Shown here one piece after another: positions 34,857-42,856 of a stretch of 64,000 nucleotides of DNA (its first letter is position 1; every line of letters begins with the position of its first letter). The DNA comes from Mycolicibacterium tusciae JS617 (GTDB lineage: Bacteria > Actinomycetota > Actinomycetes > Mycobacteriales > Mycobacteriaceae). The stretch spans positions 154,300 through 218,299 of the forward strand of contig NZ_AGJJ02000003.1 in NCBI RefSeq assembly GCF_000243415.2. Reading direction: 5' to 3'. The position numbers and the translations under genes were made by a program. The notes beneath the pieces are model-generated. The model was given only the letters and a program-made list of their open reading frames with translations, had not been told where the DNA came from and searched no databases.

Positions 34857-35339
34857 TCAGACCGAGGTGCCGGCGGGACGCTGGCGGGCACGCTCGTAGG
34901 CCGCCCGGTACTGCTCGACGCTGATGCCCAGCAGAGCGGCGAGCTTGTCGGCGTTGGCGTCGCTCAGATTCCTGTCGCCGCGTTCGATGCCCTTGAGTGT
35001 GGTGGTGGGGATCTTGGCCGAGGCCGCGAGTTCGGGCTGGCTGACGCCCTTGATGGCGCGCCAGTCTCCGGGGTAGCGCTCGTCAGCAGGAATGGTGATG
35101 ACCTGCTCGATCGGGGCTTCGAGGATGCGCATGACCCGGGCCAGCAGGTCGACAAGCGGGGTGGTCGTGCCGGCTTCCCATTTCCAGATCGCCGCGTCGG
35201 ATACGCCGGTCATGCGGGAGAGGTCGCTGACGCTGAGGCCTCGGCGCTGGCGAGCCTCCGAGAATGCTTCGGCGTTGAATCCGCGCAGGCGTCGCGTCAT
35301 GCGAGGTCTCCGCGGCGGCTCATAGTCGAAAAGGTTCAC
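34857..35339 (-). CDS. XRE-family regulator with two HTH domains (paralogue 2)
   Basis: 160 residues from GTG 35339; ATG 35298 (MTRRLRGF) with GGAGA upstream is a good alternative. Two HTH units: LSVSDLSRMTGVSDAAIWKW (about 36-56) and VSQPELAASAKIPTTTLKGI (about 98-118). Close paralogue of 27558-28046 over the full length. Divergent from the operon at 35436; the gaps of both paralogues share TAACGTAG, whose TAG begins the -10 box of the outgoing gene. Probably represses its own and the divergent promoter. Confidence 0.86.
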   Translation of the reverse strand: MNLFDYEPPRRPRMTRRLRGFNAEAFSEARQRRGLSVSDLSRMTGVSDAAIWKWEAGTTTPLVDLLARVMRILEAPIEQVITIPADERYPGDWRAIKGVSQPELAASAKIPTTTLKGIERGDRNLSDANADKLAALLGISVEQYRAAYERARQRPAGTSV

Positions 35340-35435
35340 TCAACCACCCCCGAATCACTTAATCGTTGGGCCTTTACGTTTGGTCCTAACGTAGAGTACG
35401 GTTGCGCCAACAGCCGCATGATGAGGAGGGATTCG

Positions 35436-36167
35436 GTGAAACTGCCCCGCGTTCTCGCACACCGCCCGGCTCCCCGCATGCCTGAACTGGCCGGCTTCGA
35501 GCCCCGATTCGATGCGCTGCCCGCGCTGCGCGGACATCAGCCTGTCGAGGTGGTCCGGCCGCTGTACTGGTGGGCCAAGGACCTGCGGGCTCGTAACGAT
35601 CTGCTGGTCGGCGCGCATTTCGACGCCGCGACGATGACGGCGACGGTGACGGTTCGCCTGGCCTCCTACCAGGTTGTGGAGGCGGTGCGCCGCCACGACG
35701 ACAAGCCGCGGTTGGCCGATGATCTGCCCGCCTTGGTCGCCGAGGCCGTCTGGCGGCTGGGTTCCCTTGGTTGGACCGGCGAACTCGACGAGATGGCTGG
35801 CGTGCTGCGCACCTACGGCCTGAGTGCCACCCCGGCCGCCATCACGCCCAACACGGGCCATATCCCTGGGTGGGTGCAGCAGCCCGACCGCGCGGCGCGC
35901 ATCGCCTACTGGTGGGCCGCGGCGCTCAAGCGGCACGGCTGGAAGCTCTACGCGTGCGGTGAGGCCGTGGCCCAGTACGGGTTCATCGCCGAGGTGCCCG
36001 GCGCTGACGGCGATGCGGCCCTGGTGGTCTACCCGGGCGGCATGCCCGACGACGGGACCGAGGCCTCGGCGTTGGCCAACCATCTTGCGCGGCTCGGTTC
36101 GAGCCAGCGTCTGTTCGTGCAGCGGGTCATCGGTGACGGCGCGGCGGGAGAGGGCCGGGTGCTCTGA
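35436..36167 (+). CDS. Hypothetical protein, 243 residues
   Basis: GTG 35436 with AGGAGGG five bases upstream; the frame stays open upstream only because it is antisense to the XRE gene. The protein has Arg/Trp-rich patches (PLYWWAKDLRARND, IAYWWAAALKRHGWKLYACG) and two similar alpha/beta halves. No family recognised. Its promoter has a TAGAGT -10 box beside the XRE operator region but lacks the TGTC element, so it is probably under XRE control rather than in the GTGTC set. Confidence 0.6.
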   Translation: MKLPRVLAHRPAPRMPELAGFEPRFDALPALRGHQPVEVVRPLYWWAKDLRARNDLLVGAHFDAATMTATVTVRLASYQVVEAVRRHDDKPRLADDLPALVAEAVWRLGSLGWTGELDEMAGVLRTYGLSATPAAITPNTGHIPGWVQQPDRAARIAYWWAAALKRHGWKLYACGEAVAQYGFIAEVPGADGDAALVVYPGGMPDDGTEASALANHLARLGSSQRLFVQRVIGDGAAGEGRVL

Positions 36168-36227
36168 CATGCCTGGCACACCGTTGACCTCGGAGGTGGT
36201 GATAGCGCTGCTGCACTAGCTGCGCCC

Positions 36228-36368
36228 GCCGATGTGGGCGCTTCTGAAGACATTTCAATAGCGATGACCTTTCCCCAGAAAGCAGAGAAGCCCCCGTAGG
36301 GGCCGCTCCAAGGGGTTGGACGAAGAAGCTGGCACTTCGCGTCCGGGGTCTCACTCACAAAAGGAGAG
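36228..36368 (+). promoter_or_regulatory. Structured leader ahead of the 36369 operon
   Basis: Contains hairpins GCCCC-cgta-GGGGC, TCCAA-gggg-TTGGA, and CGAAG/CTTCG with a 9-base loop, then TCACTCACAAAAGGAG and the ATG at 36369. The order (AATAGCG, GAAGCCCCC hairpin, CGAAG stem, TCACTCACAAAA) resembles the leader at 43499-43660. Candidate attenuator or antitermination region. Confidence 0.45.
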
Positions 36369-36713
36369 ATGACTTTGCTCGGTCAATCTCAGGGTAGAGG
36401 CTATGCCTCATCGGAAGCAAGAGTTCCGGCCCTTAATGTTCAATCTTCCATCCTGACCTGCACCAATACGGTCCGCAGCGGCGCTTCGGCGGCCGCCGGC
36501 ACCCGATCGGTGCGCGGTAGCTGGCAGGCGTCGATCTTCGACGACTGCCCGATGTGCGGCAAGGCTCCGGTGGAGCCGGTGCGCGTCGAGGGTCAGCTGG
36601 CCTGCCGGACGTGCACCAGTGCGTGCACCATCTGCGGATCGGCGTGCGTGCCCGGCGAGGACGCCTGCACCGAGTGCGTGCGCCACCTCGATCCGGTGGC
36701 GGTGCCGGCATGA
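36369..36713 (+). CDS. Small double zinc-ribbon protein
   Basis: 114 residues; ATG 36369 with AAAGGAG. The C-terminal half has CPMCG, CRTC, CTICG and C..C pairs (eight Cys), consistent with two zinc ribbons. The N-terminal half is Ser/Ala-rich. First gene of an eleven-gene operon with 4-base overlaps nearly throughout (36369-43331). Function unknown; a nucleic-acid or protein-binding regulator is plausible. Confidence 0.6.
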   Translation: MTLLGQSQGRGYASSEARVPALNVQSSILTCTNTVRSGASAAAGTRSVRGSWQASIFDDCPMCGKAPVEPVRVEGQLACRTCTSACTICGSACVPGEDACTECVRHLDPVAVPA

Positions 36714-37246
36714 GGACACCGCACCTGCTGGCCAGTGCCTGCACCGCCAGTGACCCCGAATCCCGTTACCACCAGGCCGAACTGGCCATCTGGGACGAAC
36801 TGATGCTCAGCCTCGCTGAGTTCCCGCAGACCTGGTGCTCCCCGGAGGAGGGCGCCATGGTGCTGGGGGAGGAAGTCGACGAATTGTGGGACGAGATTCG
36901 CGGCAACCACATCGGGCGCGCCCGCGCCGAGGCCGCCCAGGCCGGTGCGATGGCGCTGCGCTTCATCGCCGATCTCTATGAGCCCACCGGCCCGGCGCAC
37001 ACCCGGTACCGCACCGCCGCCGACGAACAGCACGCGGTGCTGTCATCGGTGGGGCCTCGGGCCCGGCAGTTCTCGTCGAGCCATGAGGCGTTCGGCTTCC
37101 TCAAGCGCGAGTACGACGCGCTGTGGACGGCGATCCGGTTCGACGAGCCCGCCCGTCCCATCGCGGCACGCGTGGCAGCCATGTCGGTGCGTTTCATCGC
37201 CGAAATCACCGCCGCGTCAACACCTGTGGCGGTGGCGGTCCGATGA
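36710..37246 (+). CDS. MazG-like all-alpha protein with tandem repeats
   Basis: 178 residues; ATG 36710 overlaps the upstream stop. Two homologous halves: EEGAMVLGEEVDELWDEIRG ... AMALRFIADL and HEAFGFLKREYDALWTAIRF ... AMSVRFIAEI. The first half keeps the acidic ExxE/ExxD pattern of all-alpha NTP pyrophosphatases (MazG/dUTPase superfamily); the second has lost most acidic positions. It could hydrolyse a nucleotide such as a dNTP or alarmone. The fold assignment is inference. Confidence 0.55.
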   Translation: MRTPHLLASACTASDPESRYHQAELAIWDELMLSLAEFPQTWCSPEEGAMVLGEEVDELWDEIRGNHIGRARAEAAQAGAMALRFIADLYEPTGPAHTRYRTAADEQHAVLSSVGPRARQFSSSHEAFGFLKREYDALWTAIRFDEPARPIAARVAAMSVRFIAEITAASTPVAVAVR

Positions 37247-37575
37247 GCGCGGCGGCCGAGTCGGAGTGGCAGAAGCGGGCGGTGTGCTTTCTGGAGACCT
37301 CGGCTGCCCCGGAGCTGTGGACCTCAGATCGCCGGCCGCGCGGATTGCTGCGCAAGGAACTGCAGCGGATGTGCGCCCGCTGCCCGGTACAGGCACGGTG
37401 CGCCGCCACCGCGGTCTTCAACGACGAAGAGACCGGCACCTACGCCGGGGTGTACCTACCGCAGAACATCTCGGCCAACGCCGCCCGGCGGGCCGCGGCG
37501 CTCGACGAGCTGCGCCGCATCGCGGGCCTGCCCGCAGCCGCTGATGACCTCGCCTACCTGGGAGTGTCGGCATGA
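37243..37575 (+). CDS. WhiB-like (Wbl) iron-sulfur regulator
   Basis: 110 residues; ATG 37243 overlaps the previous stop. The four Wbl cysteines are present: AVC near residue 15 and MCARCPVQARC (CxxCxxxxxC) near 44-53, which hold a [4Fe-4S] cluster. The usual G(V/I)WGG turn is GVYLP here, followed by a basic-poor Ala/Arg tail. Wbl proteins bind sigma-A region 4 and often work with a DNA-binding partner; WhiB/WhiD pair with WhiA in actinobacteria. The next gene encodes a WhiA-like protein. Confidence 0.88.
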   Translation: MSAAAESEWQKRAVCFLETSAAPELWTSDRRPRGLLRKELQRMCARCPVQARCAATAVFNDEETGTYAGVYLPQNISANAARRAAALDELRRIAGLPAAADDLAYLGVSA

Positions 37576-38207
37576 GCCCGACACAGACGCCGGCAGCCCG
37601 GCGCCGGCAGCCCCGCGACACCACCTTTTCCACGGTGACGGCGTCGACCCGGCTGCACCTGTGCGCAGTCGCCGAGAGCCCCGAGGTGCGGATCCGCCAT
37701 GTCGCCGCGCTGCTGGCCTTCACCCCGACAACGCAGCGGGTGGGCAATCGCCTCCAGATCCGGTTCGAGCACGGACCGACGGCGATGTGGCTGACCGAAG
37801 TACTGGCCAACAAGGACGTTCAGCTGCTTGAGGTCGGAGCCGATGGTGGCATCGTCGAGGTCGCGACGCCACAGATCGTGCTGGGCCGCTACGGGTTTCG
37901 CGACGGTCGGTGGGTGTTCGGGCAGGGGATGGCCTCCGCTGTGGGGATCAGCCGCGGCGCGGTCCACGCCGCGGGCACCTTTAACGGACACGGACTGAAG
38001 GTGGCGTGCCCGAGCGCGCCGATGATGCTGACGCTGACCGCGGTGATGTCGCGGTTGGGAATCACCGCCAAGCCCACCGAGGGGGACCCGCGCGCGGCGA
38101 TCGCGTCCGCTGATGTCCCCACCGCGCTGGAGCAGCTTGGCATCGCCGCGGTTGCCGAGGAGTACCGGCGGCTGCGGGAGACGAACACGATGGGGGATCG
38201 ATCATGA
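37572..38207 (+). CDS. WhiA N-terminal plus LAGLIDADG-like half, without HTH
   Basis: 211 residues; start overlaps the Wbl stop. After a basic leader, residues about 25-200 align in order with the N-terminal and LAGLIDADG-like parts of chromosomal WhiA: VRIRHVAALLAFTPTTQRVG (WhiA N-domain), then a GRxVxG-like segment (DGRWVFGQGM), then ISRGAVHAAGTFNGHGLKVA and LGITAKPTE, corresponding to WhiA RGAFLAHGSLTEPG and LGVGAKARE, and finally EEYRRLRE. The WhiA C-terminal DNA-binding domain is absent; it appears as a separate gene at 42853-43176. Comparison is to M. tuberculosis WhiA recalled from memory. Confidence 0.8.
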   Translation: MSPTQTPAARRRQPRDTTFSTVTASTRLHLCAVAESPEVRIRHVAALLAFTPTTQRVGNRLQIRFEHGPTAMWLTEVLANKDVQLLEVGADGGIVEVATPQIVLGRYGFRDGRWVFGQGMASAVGISRGAVHAAGTFNGHGLKVACPSAPMMLTLTAVMSRLGITAKPTEGDPRAAIASADVPTALEQLGIAAVAEEYRRLRETNTMGDRS

Positions 38208-38659
38208 ATACTGCTGTGGGCCAACCGAATGCGCGATGGATTAGTCATCGGATCGCCGCGCACAGGATGCACCGGCGCGGGCAGTCGCTGGACACGATCG
38301 CAGACAACCTGCGGGTGACGAAGCGGTCGGTGAGCCGCTACCTGGCGCTGCCAATTCCGGAGCCACTGGCTCCCGAGGTGAGCCTGGCCGACTTCCACCT
38401 CGACGGTGCCTGCCGGGAGTTCCCGGAGTACGACTGGCTCTCGCGCAGCCCCGGTGTGCAGGCCGAGTGCAAGGCGATCTGCGAGTACTGCCCGGTGCTG
38501 CAGAAGTGCCGGGCCTACGGATTGACCAATGGTCGCGACGCTGCCGGCATCTTGGGTGGGTTGACCACGAACGAGCGGCAGCGGCTGATCCGCGAGCGCA
38601 CCGCCTGCGGCCAGCGCCACGACGGGGTGGCCGCAGACCAGCAGCAGGGCGCAGCATGA
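38204..38659 (+). CDS. HTH-Wbl fusion protein
   Basis: 151 residues; ATGA overlap with the previous gene. The N-terminal ~55 residues form a helix-turn-helix of the resolvase/Cro-like look (GQSLDTIADNLRVTKRSVSR). Residues about 65-140 form a Wbl domain: GACREFP, then KAICEYCPVLQKC (CxxCxxxxxC) and the turn AGILGGLT, close to GIWGGLT. Wbl proteins normally lack a strong DNA-binding domain and borrow one from partners, so a built-in HTH suggests a self-contained activator. Second Wbl in the operon. Confidence 0.85.
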   Translation: MNTAVGQPNARWISHRIAAHRMHRRGQSLDTIADNLRVTKRSVSRYLALPIPEPLAPEVSLADFHLDGACREFPEYDWLSRSPGVQAECKAICEYCPVLQKCRAYGLTNGRDAAGILGGLTTNERQRLIRERTACGQRHDGVAADQQQGAA

Positions 38660-39312
38660 GCGCGCCATCGCAGCTACGCCGAAACGACCATTTTCAGCAG
38701 GCTGAATCGACACTGGTTGAGGAGATTCGGTCCGCTATGGCCGAGATCCTCCAATTCACCACGGCCACCGTTGAAATCGTCGATGCAGCCGCCCTGGACG
38801 GCCGCGTCAAGGTCGCCGTGAGAAGCAGCGACCCGCAGCGCTCGGCGGTGTCGGATTGTGTGGGCGTGGGAGGCCGGTACGCCTCGGAACTTGAAGCCCG
38901 ACTGTCAGCACGCGTCGAATTCGTCGAATTCGACCCCAATCCCACGCGGTACGTAGCCGCCGCCCTCGATGTCGAGGTCGTCTCGGTTCGGGTAGAGGCC
39001 GCGTCATCTGGTCCCAAAGCAGTCGTCGTCGTCTCCTCGGAGGTGTATCCCTTCGCTGTCGGACGGCGCGGGATTAACGCCCGCCTGTCCAGCGCCCTGA
39101 CCGGGTATTGGGTCTCGATCTGCACACCGGCGTGCTCGGCGGCGACTCATCACCATCCGGTCGGCGTCGTTCCCGATACCGCTCGGGGGCGACAGAAGGG
39201 GAGGCGGCAAAGCCAACCGTCCCTCGCAGAACGGGCACCCTTCGCTCTGCCACCACTGCCGCCGCACGTTCGCGAAGCCCGCGCTAACCGCCGACGCCGG
39301 ACACCCCGATGA
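38656..39312 (+). CDS. NusA KH-domain-like protein
   Basis: 218 residues; ATGA overlap. Residues about 55-155 match the tandem KH region of transcription factor NusA: DPQRSAVSDCVGVGGRYASE (NusA KH1 with its GxxG-type loop), DPNPTRYVAAALDVEVVSVRV, and AVGRRGINARLSSALTGYWV (NusA KH2 IGKxGQNxRLAxxLTG). The NusA N-terminal and S1 domains are missing. The last ~60 residues are Arg/Pro-rich and may be out of the true frame: in the +1 frame from about 39206, in phase with the next gene, a CHHC-containing basic sequence reads better. Predicted RNA binder, perhaps an antitermination factor. Confidence 0.75.
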   Translation: MSAPSQLRRNDHFQQAESTLVEEIRSAMAEILQFTTATVEIVDAAALDGRVKVAVRSSDPQRSAVSDCVGVGGRYASELEARLSARVEFVEFDPNPTRYVAAALDVEVVSVRVEAASSGPKAVVVVSSEVYPFAVGRRGINARLSSALTGYWVSICTPACSAATHHHPVGVVPDTARGRQKGRRQSQPSLAERAPFALPPLPPHVREARANRRRRTPR

Positions 39313-39379
39313 GCGCCGGGGGCGCAGTAACCGGAAGCGATACCGCAGTAGGCGGCGGTACGCGCTTCGGGGGTGCGCG

Positions 39380-40006
39380 ATGACGTTGACCCTGGACCTT
39401 CATCTGCCGCCGTGGACGCACGTCGAAGGGGATGCGGCGTTCTCGCCAGACCGCGCCTACCGGTGGTGGCTGACGCGACGGTGGGGGCCCGGCCCGGCGC
39501 TGATGTTCGTGTCGCTGAATCCTTCGGATGCCGATGAACATCGCGACGACCAGACCACGCGGCGCGATATGCGCTTCGCCCGTGACTTCGGTTACGACGC
39601 AGTGACATTGCTCAACCTCAGTGCCGCGGTGATGACGAACCCCAAGCATCTTGCTGGGCTGGCTGATCCGATCGGGCCTGAGAATGACGCGCATCTCGAT
39701 CGTGAGGCCGCCCGCCATGACGTCATCGTGTTCGCGTGGGGCGCCAACGCTGACCCTGCGCGGGCGCGTGTGGTGGCCACCCGGTTGTGGCGGATCTGCC
39801 TGCGCACCGGCGCGGCGGTGGCCCACCTGGGGTGGACCGCTGAGGGGCAGCCTCGGCATCCCTCGCGGCTGGCCAAGAGCACGCCGCTGTCGACGTTGAC
39901 CGCTTCGGCGCACCTGAACTTCTCCGACGTCGACCCCCGGTGGGTGCAGCTCCTCAGCGACCCCAGCGGTGCGGGCGAGGTCCTGGCCGGGCAGGAGTCT
40001 CGGTGA
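39380..40006 (+). CDS. DUF1643 family protein
   Basis: 208 residues. The DUF1643 pattern is clear: RYRL-like YRWWLTRRWGPGPALMFVSLNPSDAD, DDQTTRRDMRFARDFGYDA, NLSAAVMTNPKHL, GPENDAHL, VIVFAWGANAD and GWTAEGQPRHPSRL. Function of the family is not established; it is frequent in phages and plasmids. The upstream frame in phase with it (from about 39206) holds a CHHC motif without an obvious start codon, and a 24-codon reading frame (39309-39383) bridges it to the KH gene by ATGA overlaps at both ends. Confidence 0.82.
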   Translation: MTLTLDLHLPPWTHVEGDAAFSPDRAYRWWLTRRWGPGPALMFVSLNPSDADEHRDDQTTRRDMRFARDFGYDAVTLLNLSAAVMTNPKHLAGLADPIGPENDAHLDREAARHDVIVFAWGANADPARARVVATRLWRICLRTGAAVAHLGWTAEGQPRHPSRLAKSTPLSTLTASAHLNFSDVDPRWVQLLSDPSGAGEVLAGQESR

Positions 40007-40404
40007 GCGCGCCGAGCATCACCGATCCGGTCGCCGTGGCGATCGCCGAACGCGTCGTGGCGCTGCTCGTCGATCGGGTCTATCGCGCGCCGCGGGAACG
40101 CCAATTGCAGGACGGCATCGAGATTGTGCTTGGCGGCAGTGGTTTTCGCGTTGAGCGTGAGTTTCGGCTGAGCGAGCGCGACCGTCCCGATTTCCTGGTC
40201 GAGGGGTGCGTGGCCGTCGAGGTGAAGATGCGCGCCAGTGGATCCGCGGTGCTCTCGCAGCTGGCGCGCTATGCCAATCACCGCCGCGTGAAGGCGATCG
40301 TGGTGGCCACTCCGCGGCTGTCGTCGCTGGCGGGTATGCCGGCGGAGATCCTCGGTGTCCCGGTGCGCGGTGCTGCGCTGCCGGGGCCGGGGCTGACGTT
40401 ATGA
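40003..40404 (+). CDS. Small PD-(D/E)XK-like nuclease
   Basis: 133 residues from GTG 40003, overlapping the previous TGA (GTGA). RPDFLVEGCVAVEVKM gives the D-(x)n-ExK signature of the restriction-endonuclease fold, preceded by FRVEREFRLSERD. A helical N-terminus and a short C-terminal strand complete a minimal domain. It could be a repair or resolution nuclease for the SNF2 helicase that follows. Activity is inferred. Confidence 0.65.
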   Translation: MSAPSITDPVAVAIAERVVALLVDRVYRAPRERQLQDGIEIVLGGSGFRVEREFRLSERDRPDFLVEGCVAVEVKMRASGSAVLSQLARYANHRRVKAIVVATPRLSSLAGMPAEILGVPVRGAALPGPGLTL

Positions 40405-42134
40405 CCGCGCGGGTCGTGGGCCAGTACCGGTGGATGCCACCGGGGGCGTGGGAAGTCGAGGCCGAACCGGACGTGATGATCCGGCTCAAGCGGAATTTTC
40501 CCCGAGTTTCGGCCACGACGCGGGGCACGGTGACCTTGACGTCGACCTTGGAGGTCGCCCGCGACCTGGAGTGGTTCTTCGACCGCTGGCCGATGAATGC
40601 CAGCGCGCAGGACCGCAAGCGGCTGCGGTCGATGGCAGGTGCGCACCGGCGCGCTGAAGGCGCTGTGCAGCAGGTGCTTTCCGGTCGGCATCTGGAGGTT
40701 GAGGGTGGCCCGGGTTGGGTGTCGCCGTCGATTCCGTTGCGCGGCTACCAGCGCACTGCCCGCGACCTGGTGTGGGCCACCGGAGGGGCGTTGATCGCCG
40801 ACGAACTGGGCATGGGCAAGACATTCACCAGCTTGGCGCTGCTGGAGCAGCCGCAGGCCCGGCCGGCGTTGGCGGTAACCCTGACCGGCACAATGCCGCG
40901 CCAGTGGCGCCGCCAGCTCAAGACGTTCTACCCCGACCTGACCTCGGTGGAAGTACCGCTCGGACCGGTCCTGGATCTGAAGCGTCGCGGCCGCACGGCA
41001 GATCTGATCGTGATGAACTACGCGAAGCTGGCCAAGTGGCAGCACCACCTCAAAGGCCTTGTGCGCACGGTCATCTTCGACGAGGTACAGGAGTTGCGGC
41101 GCGAGGAGTCCGACCGGTACAAGGCCGCTGCGACCGTCGCAGACGCCGCCTCCTACCGGGTAGGGCTGTCGGGCACACCGATCTACAACTACGGCGGTGA
41201 AATTTACAACGTCATCGACGTGTTGCGGCCGGGGACGCTGGGCAGCCGGGAGGAGTTCGCGCGGGAGTGGTGCCACACCACGGGTCTGGACACCAAGACC
41301 CAGGTTCAGGATCCGCCCGCGCTGCGCGCACATCTGATTTCGCAGGGACTGCTGCTGCGGCGCACCCTGGAGGAGGTGGGAATTCAGATCCCGCCGGTCA
41401 TTCCGATCGAGCAGTCGGTTCCCTCGGATCCGAGGGTGCTCGCCCAGATCGAGGGCAACGCGGTCGCGCTGGCCCGCTTGATTCTCGATCAGACTGCCAA
41501 TCCGCGTCAGCGGTGGACCGCGGCAGGCCAATTCGACTGGATCATGCGCCAGCACACCGGGATTGCGAAGGCGCCGTTCGTCGCTGACTTCGTGGAGCTG
41601 CTACTGCAGAGCGAGCAGCGGGTGATGCTCTTTGGTTGGCATCACGCGGTTCACGACATCTGGGCCGAGCGGCTTCGCCGGCACAACCCCGCGATGTACA
41701 CCGGCCGGGAAACCAACCGGCAGAAGGACCGCTCGTTGGAGGACTTCATCGCCGGCCGCTCCCGGGTACTTGTCATGTCGCTGCGCTCCGGCGCCGGCAT
41801 CGACGGTCTGCAAGAGGTGGTGAACACGCTGGTGTTCGGGGAGCTGGACTGGTCACCAGCGGTGCACAAGCAGGCGATGGGCCGGCCAGGGCGCCCCGGA
41901 CAAACCAAGACCGTGCGCGCCTACTTCTGCACCACCGATGAGGGTTCGGATCCGGCGATGCTCGAAGCGCTGGACATCAAAGCCATGCAGGCGCATGGGC
42001 TTATCGAAGGCGGCAGCGACGAGGTGGTCGCGGCGGCACCGAAGCAGATGACCCCTGAGCGATACGAACAGATCCGACGGTCGGCGGCCCGATTTTTGGC
42101 CCAGGCCGACCGCGCGGCGAGGAGGACCGCATGA
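40401..42134 (+). CDS. SNF2-type helicase
   Basis: 577 residues; ATGA overlap. Helicase motifs: Q-like RGYQRTARDLVWA, Walker A IADELGMGKT, motif II VIFDEVQEL (DEVQ), motif III GLSGTPIYNYGG, motif V SLRSGAGIDGLQ and VI QAMGRPGRPGQT. Compact SNF2 enzymes of this type are common in actinobacterial phages and plasmids, where they remodel protein-DNA complexes. The coupled nuclease gene upstream may supply cleavage (inference). The C-terminus is helical and basic. Confidence 0.87.
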   Translation: MTARVVGQYRWMPPGAWEVEAEPDVMIRLKRNFPRVSATTRGTVTLTSTLEVARDLEWFFDRWPMNASAQDRKRLRSMAGAHRRAEGAVQQVLSGRHLEVEGGPGWVSPSIPLRGYQRTARDLVWATGGALIADELGMGKTFTSLALLEQPQARPALAVTLTGTMPRQWRRQLKTFYPDLTSVEVPLGPVLDLKRRGRTADLIVMNYAKLAKWQHHLKGLVRTVIFDEVQELRREESDRYKAAATVADAASYRVGLSGTPIYNYGGEIYNVIDVLRPGTLGSREEFAREWCHTTGLDTKTQVQDPPALRAHLISQGLLLRRTLEEVGIQIPPVIPIEQSVPSDPRVLAQIEGNAVALARLILDQTANPRQRWTAAGQFDWIMRQHTGIAKAPFVADFVELLLQSEQRVMLFGWHHAVHDIWAERLRRHNPAMYTGRETNRQKDRSLEDFIAGRSRVLVMSLRSGAGIDGLQEVVNTLVFGELDWSPAVHKQAMGRPGRPGQTKTVRAYFCTTDEGSDPAMLEALDIKAMQAHGLIEGGSDEVVAAAPKQMTPERYEQIRRSAARFLAQADRAARRTA

Positions 42135-42856
42135 GTTCCATCGAACCGTTGCCCCCACTGGGCGGCGATCACGTTGGGCCGGTGCATATCTCGGCTGACC
42201 GATACGGGATCGTCTCCGGCCTGTCCGGGTGGGGCTGGCATGCAGTGGATCTGGAGTTGGTGCACGCGCAGCGCGCTGCGAGCGGATCGGTCGAGCGCGA
42301 GGTGTTTTCGCTGTGCGGCGCCCGCAGCAGCCAGCCCATCGGCCGACTCGGGTCATTCACCTACGACAACCGGTGGCTGCACCGGTTGCGGTGTGAACGG
42401 TGCAGCTGGGTCGTGGCCCTGGATCGGGGCACCGTCGAGCAGGAGATCGACCTGTACACCTCGGTGGCCGGCGTCGAGGCGCTCAGCCAGCTCCTGCGAC
42501 AGATCTTCACCGCGATCCTGGCCGACGCGCCCCCCGGCCCGAGCGGGCAGGCCGGGCACCGCTCTGAGTTGCTCGCGCACACCGCGCGTCACCGGCCGGT
42601 CATGACGGTATGCCAGCAGTGCACCCAGGAGGGCCCCGCGGCCGCCCACGGGGGCGCCCACGGGGGCGCTGCCGCGCAGTGCCCGCATGCGGCGGTGCTC
42701 TGCCAAGAGTGCTCTTTCACCGCCGGCTCATGGGCGGGGGAGCACGCCGGGGTCACCACCGACGAGTGCGTCGTGGCCGCCCCGTGCTCGGCGCTGCGGG
42801 CCCTGGCCGATCACTACGACGTCTCGCTGCCCGACGGCGAGGGGCGGTGGTGGTGA
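42131..42856 (+). CDS. Hypothetical Cys-rich protein
   Basis: 241 residues; ATGA overlap. Cys pairs occur at RCERC (about residue 91), CQQC (about 158), and CPHAAVLCQEC (about 178-188), indicating at least two zinc sites. A Gly/Ala/His repeat (AAHGGAHGGAAA) lies between. No family recognised. Its stop shares bases with the GTG of the WhiA-HTH gene, so the two are coupled. Confidence 0.6.
   Translation: MSSIEPLPPLGGDHVGPVHISADRYGIVSGLSGWGWHAVDLELVHAQRAASGSVEREVFSLCGARSSQPIGRLGSFTYDNRWLHRLRCERCSWVVALDRGTVEQEIDLYTSVAGVEALSQLLRQIFTAILADAPPGPSGQAGHRSELLAHTARHRPVMTVCQQCTQEGPAAAHGGAHGGAAAQCPHAAVLCQECSFTAGSWAGEHAGVTTDECVVAAPCSALRALADHYDVSLPDGEGRWW

Noticed and set aside
34710..35435. N-terminal extension of the 35436 gene from an ATG with perfect AGGAGG
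   Set aside because: The frame runs antisense through the XRE regulator; only the ribosome binding site is convincing, so it is kept as a feature of the gap, not as a gene.
40278..41555. 425-codon minus-strand frame over the SNF2 helicase
   Set aside because: Antisense shadow; helicase motifs are on the plus strand.
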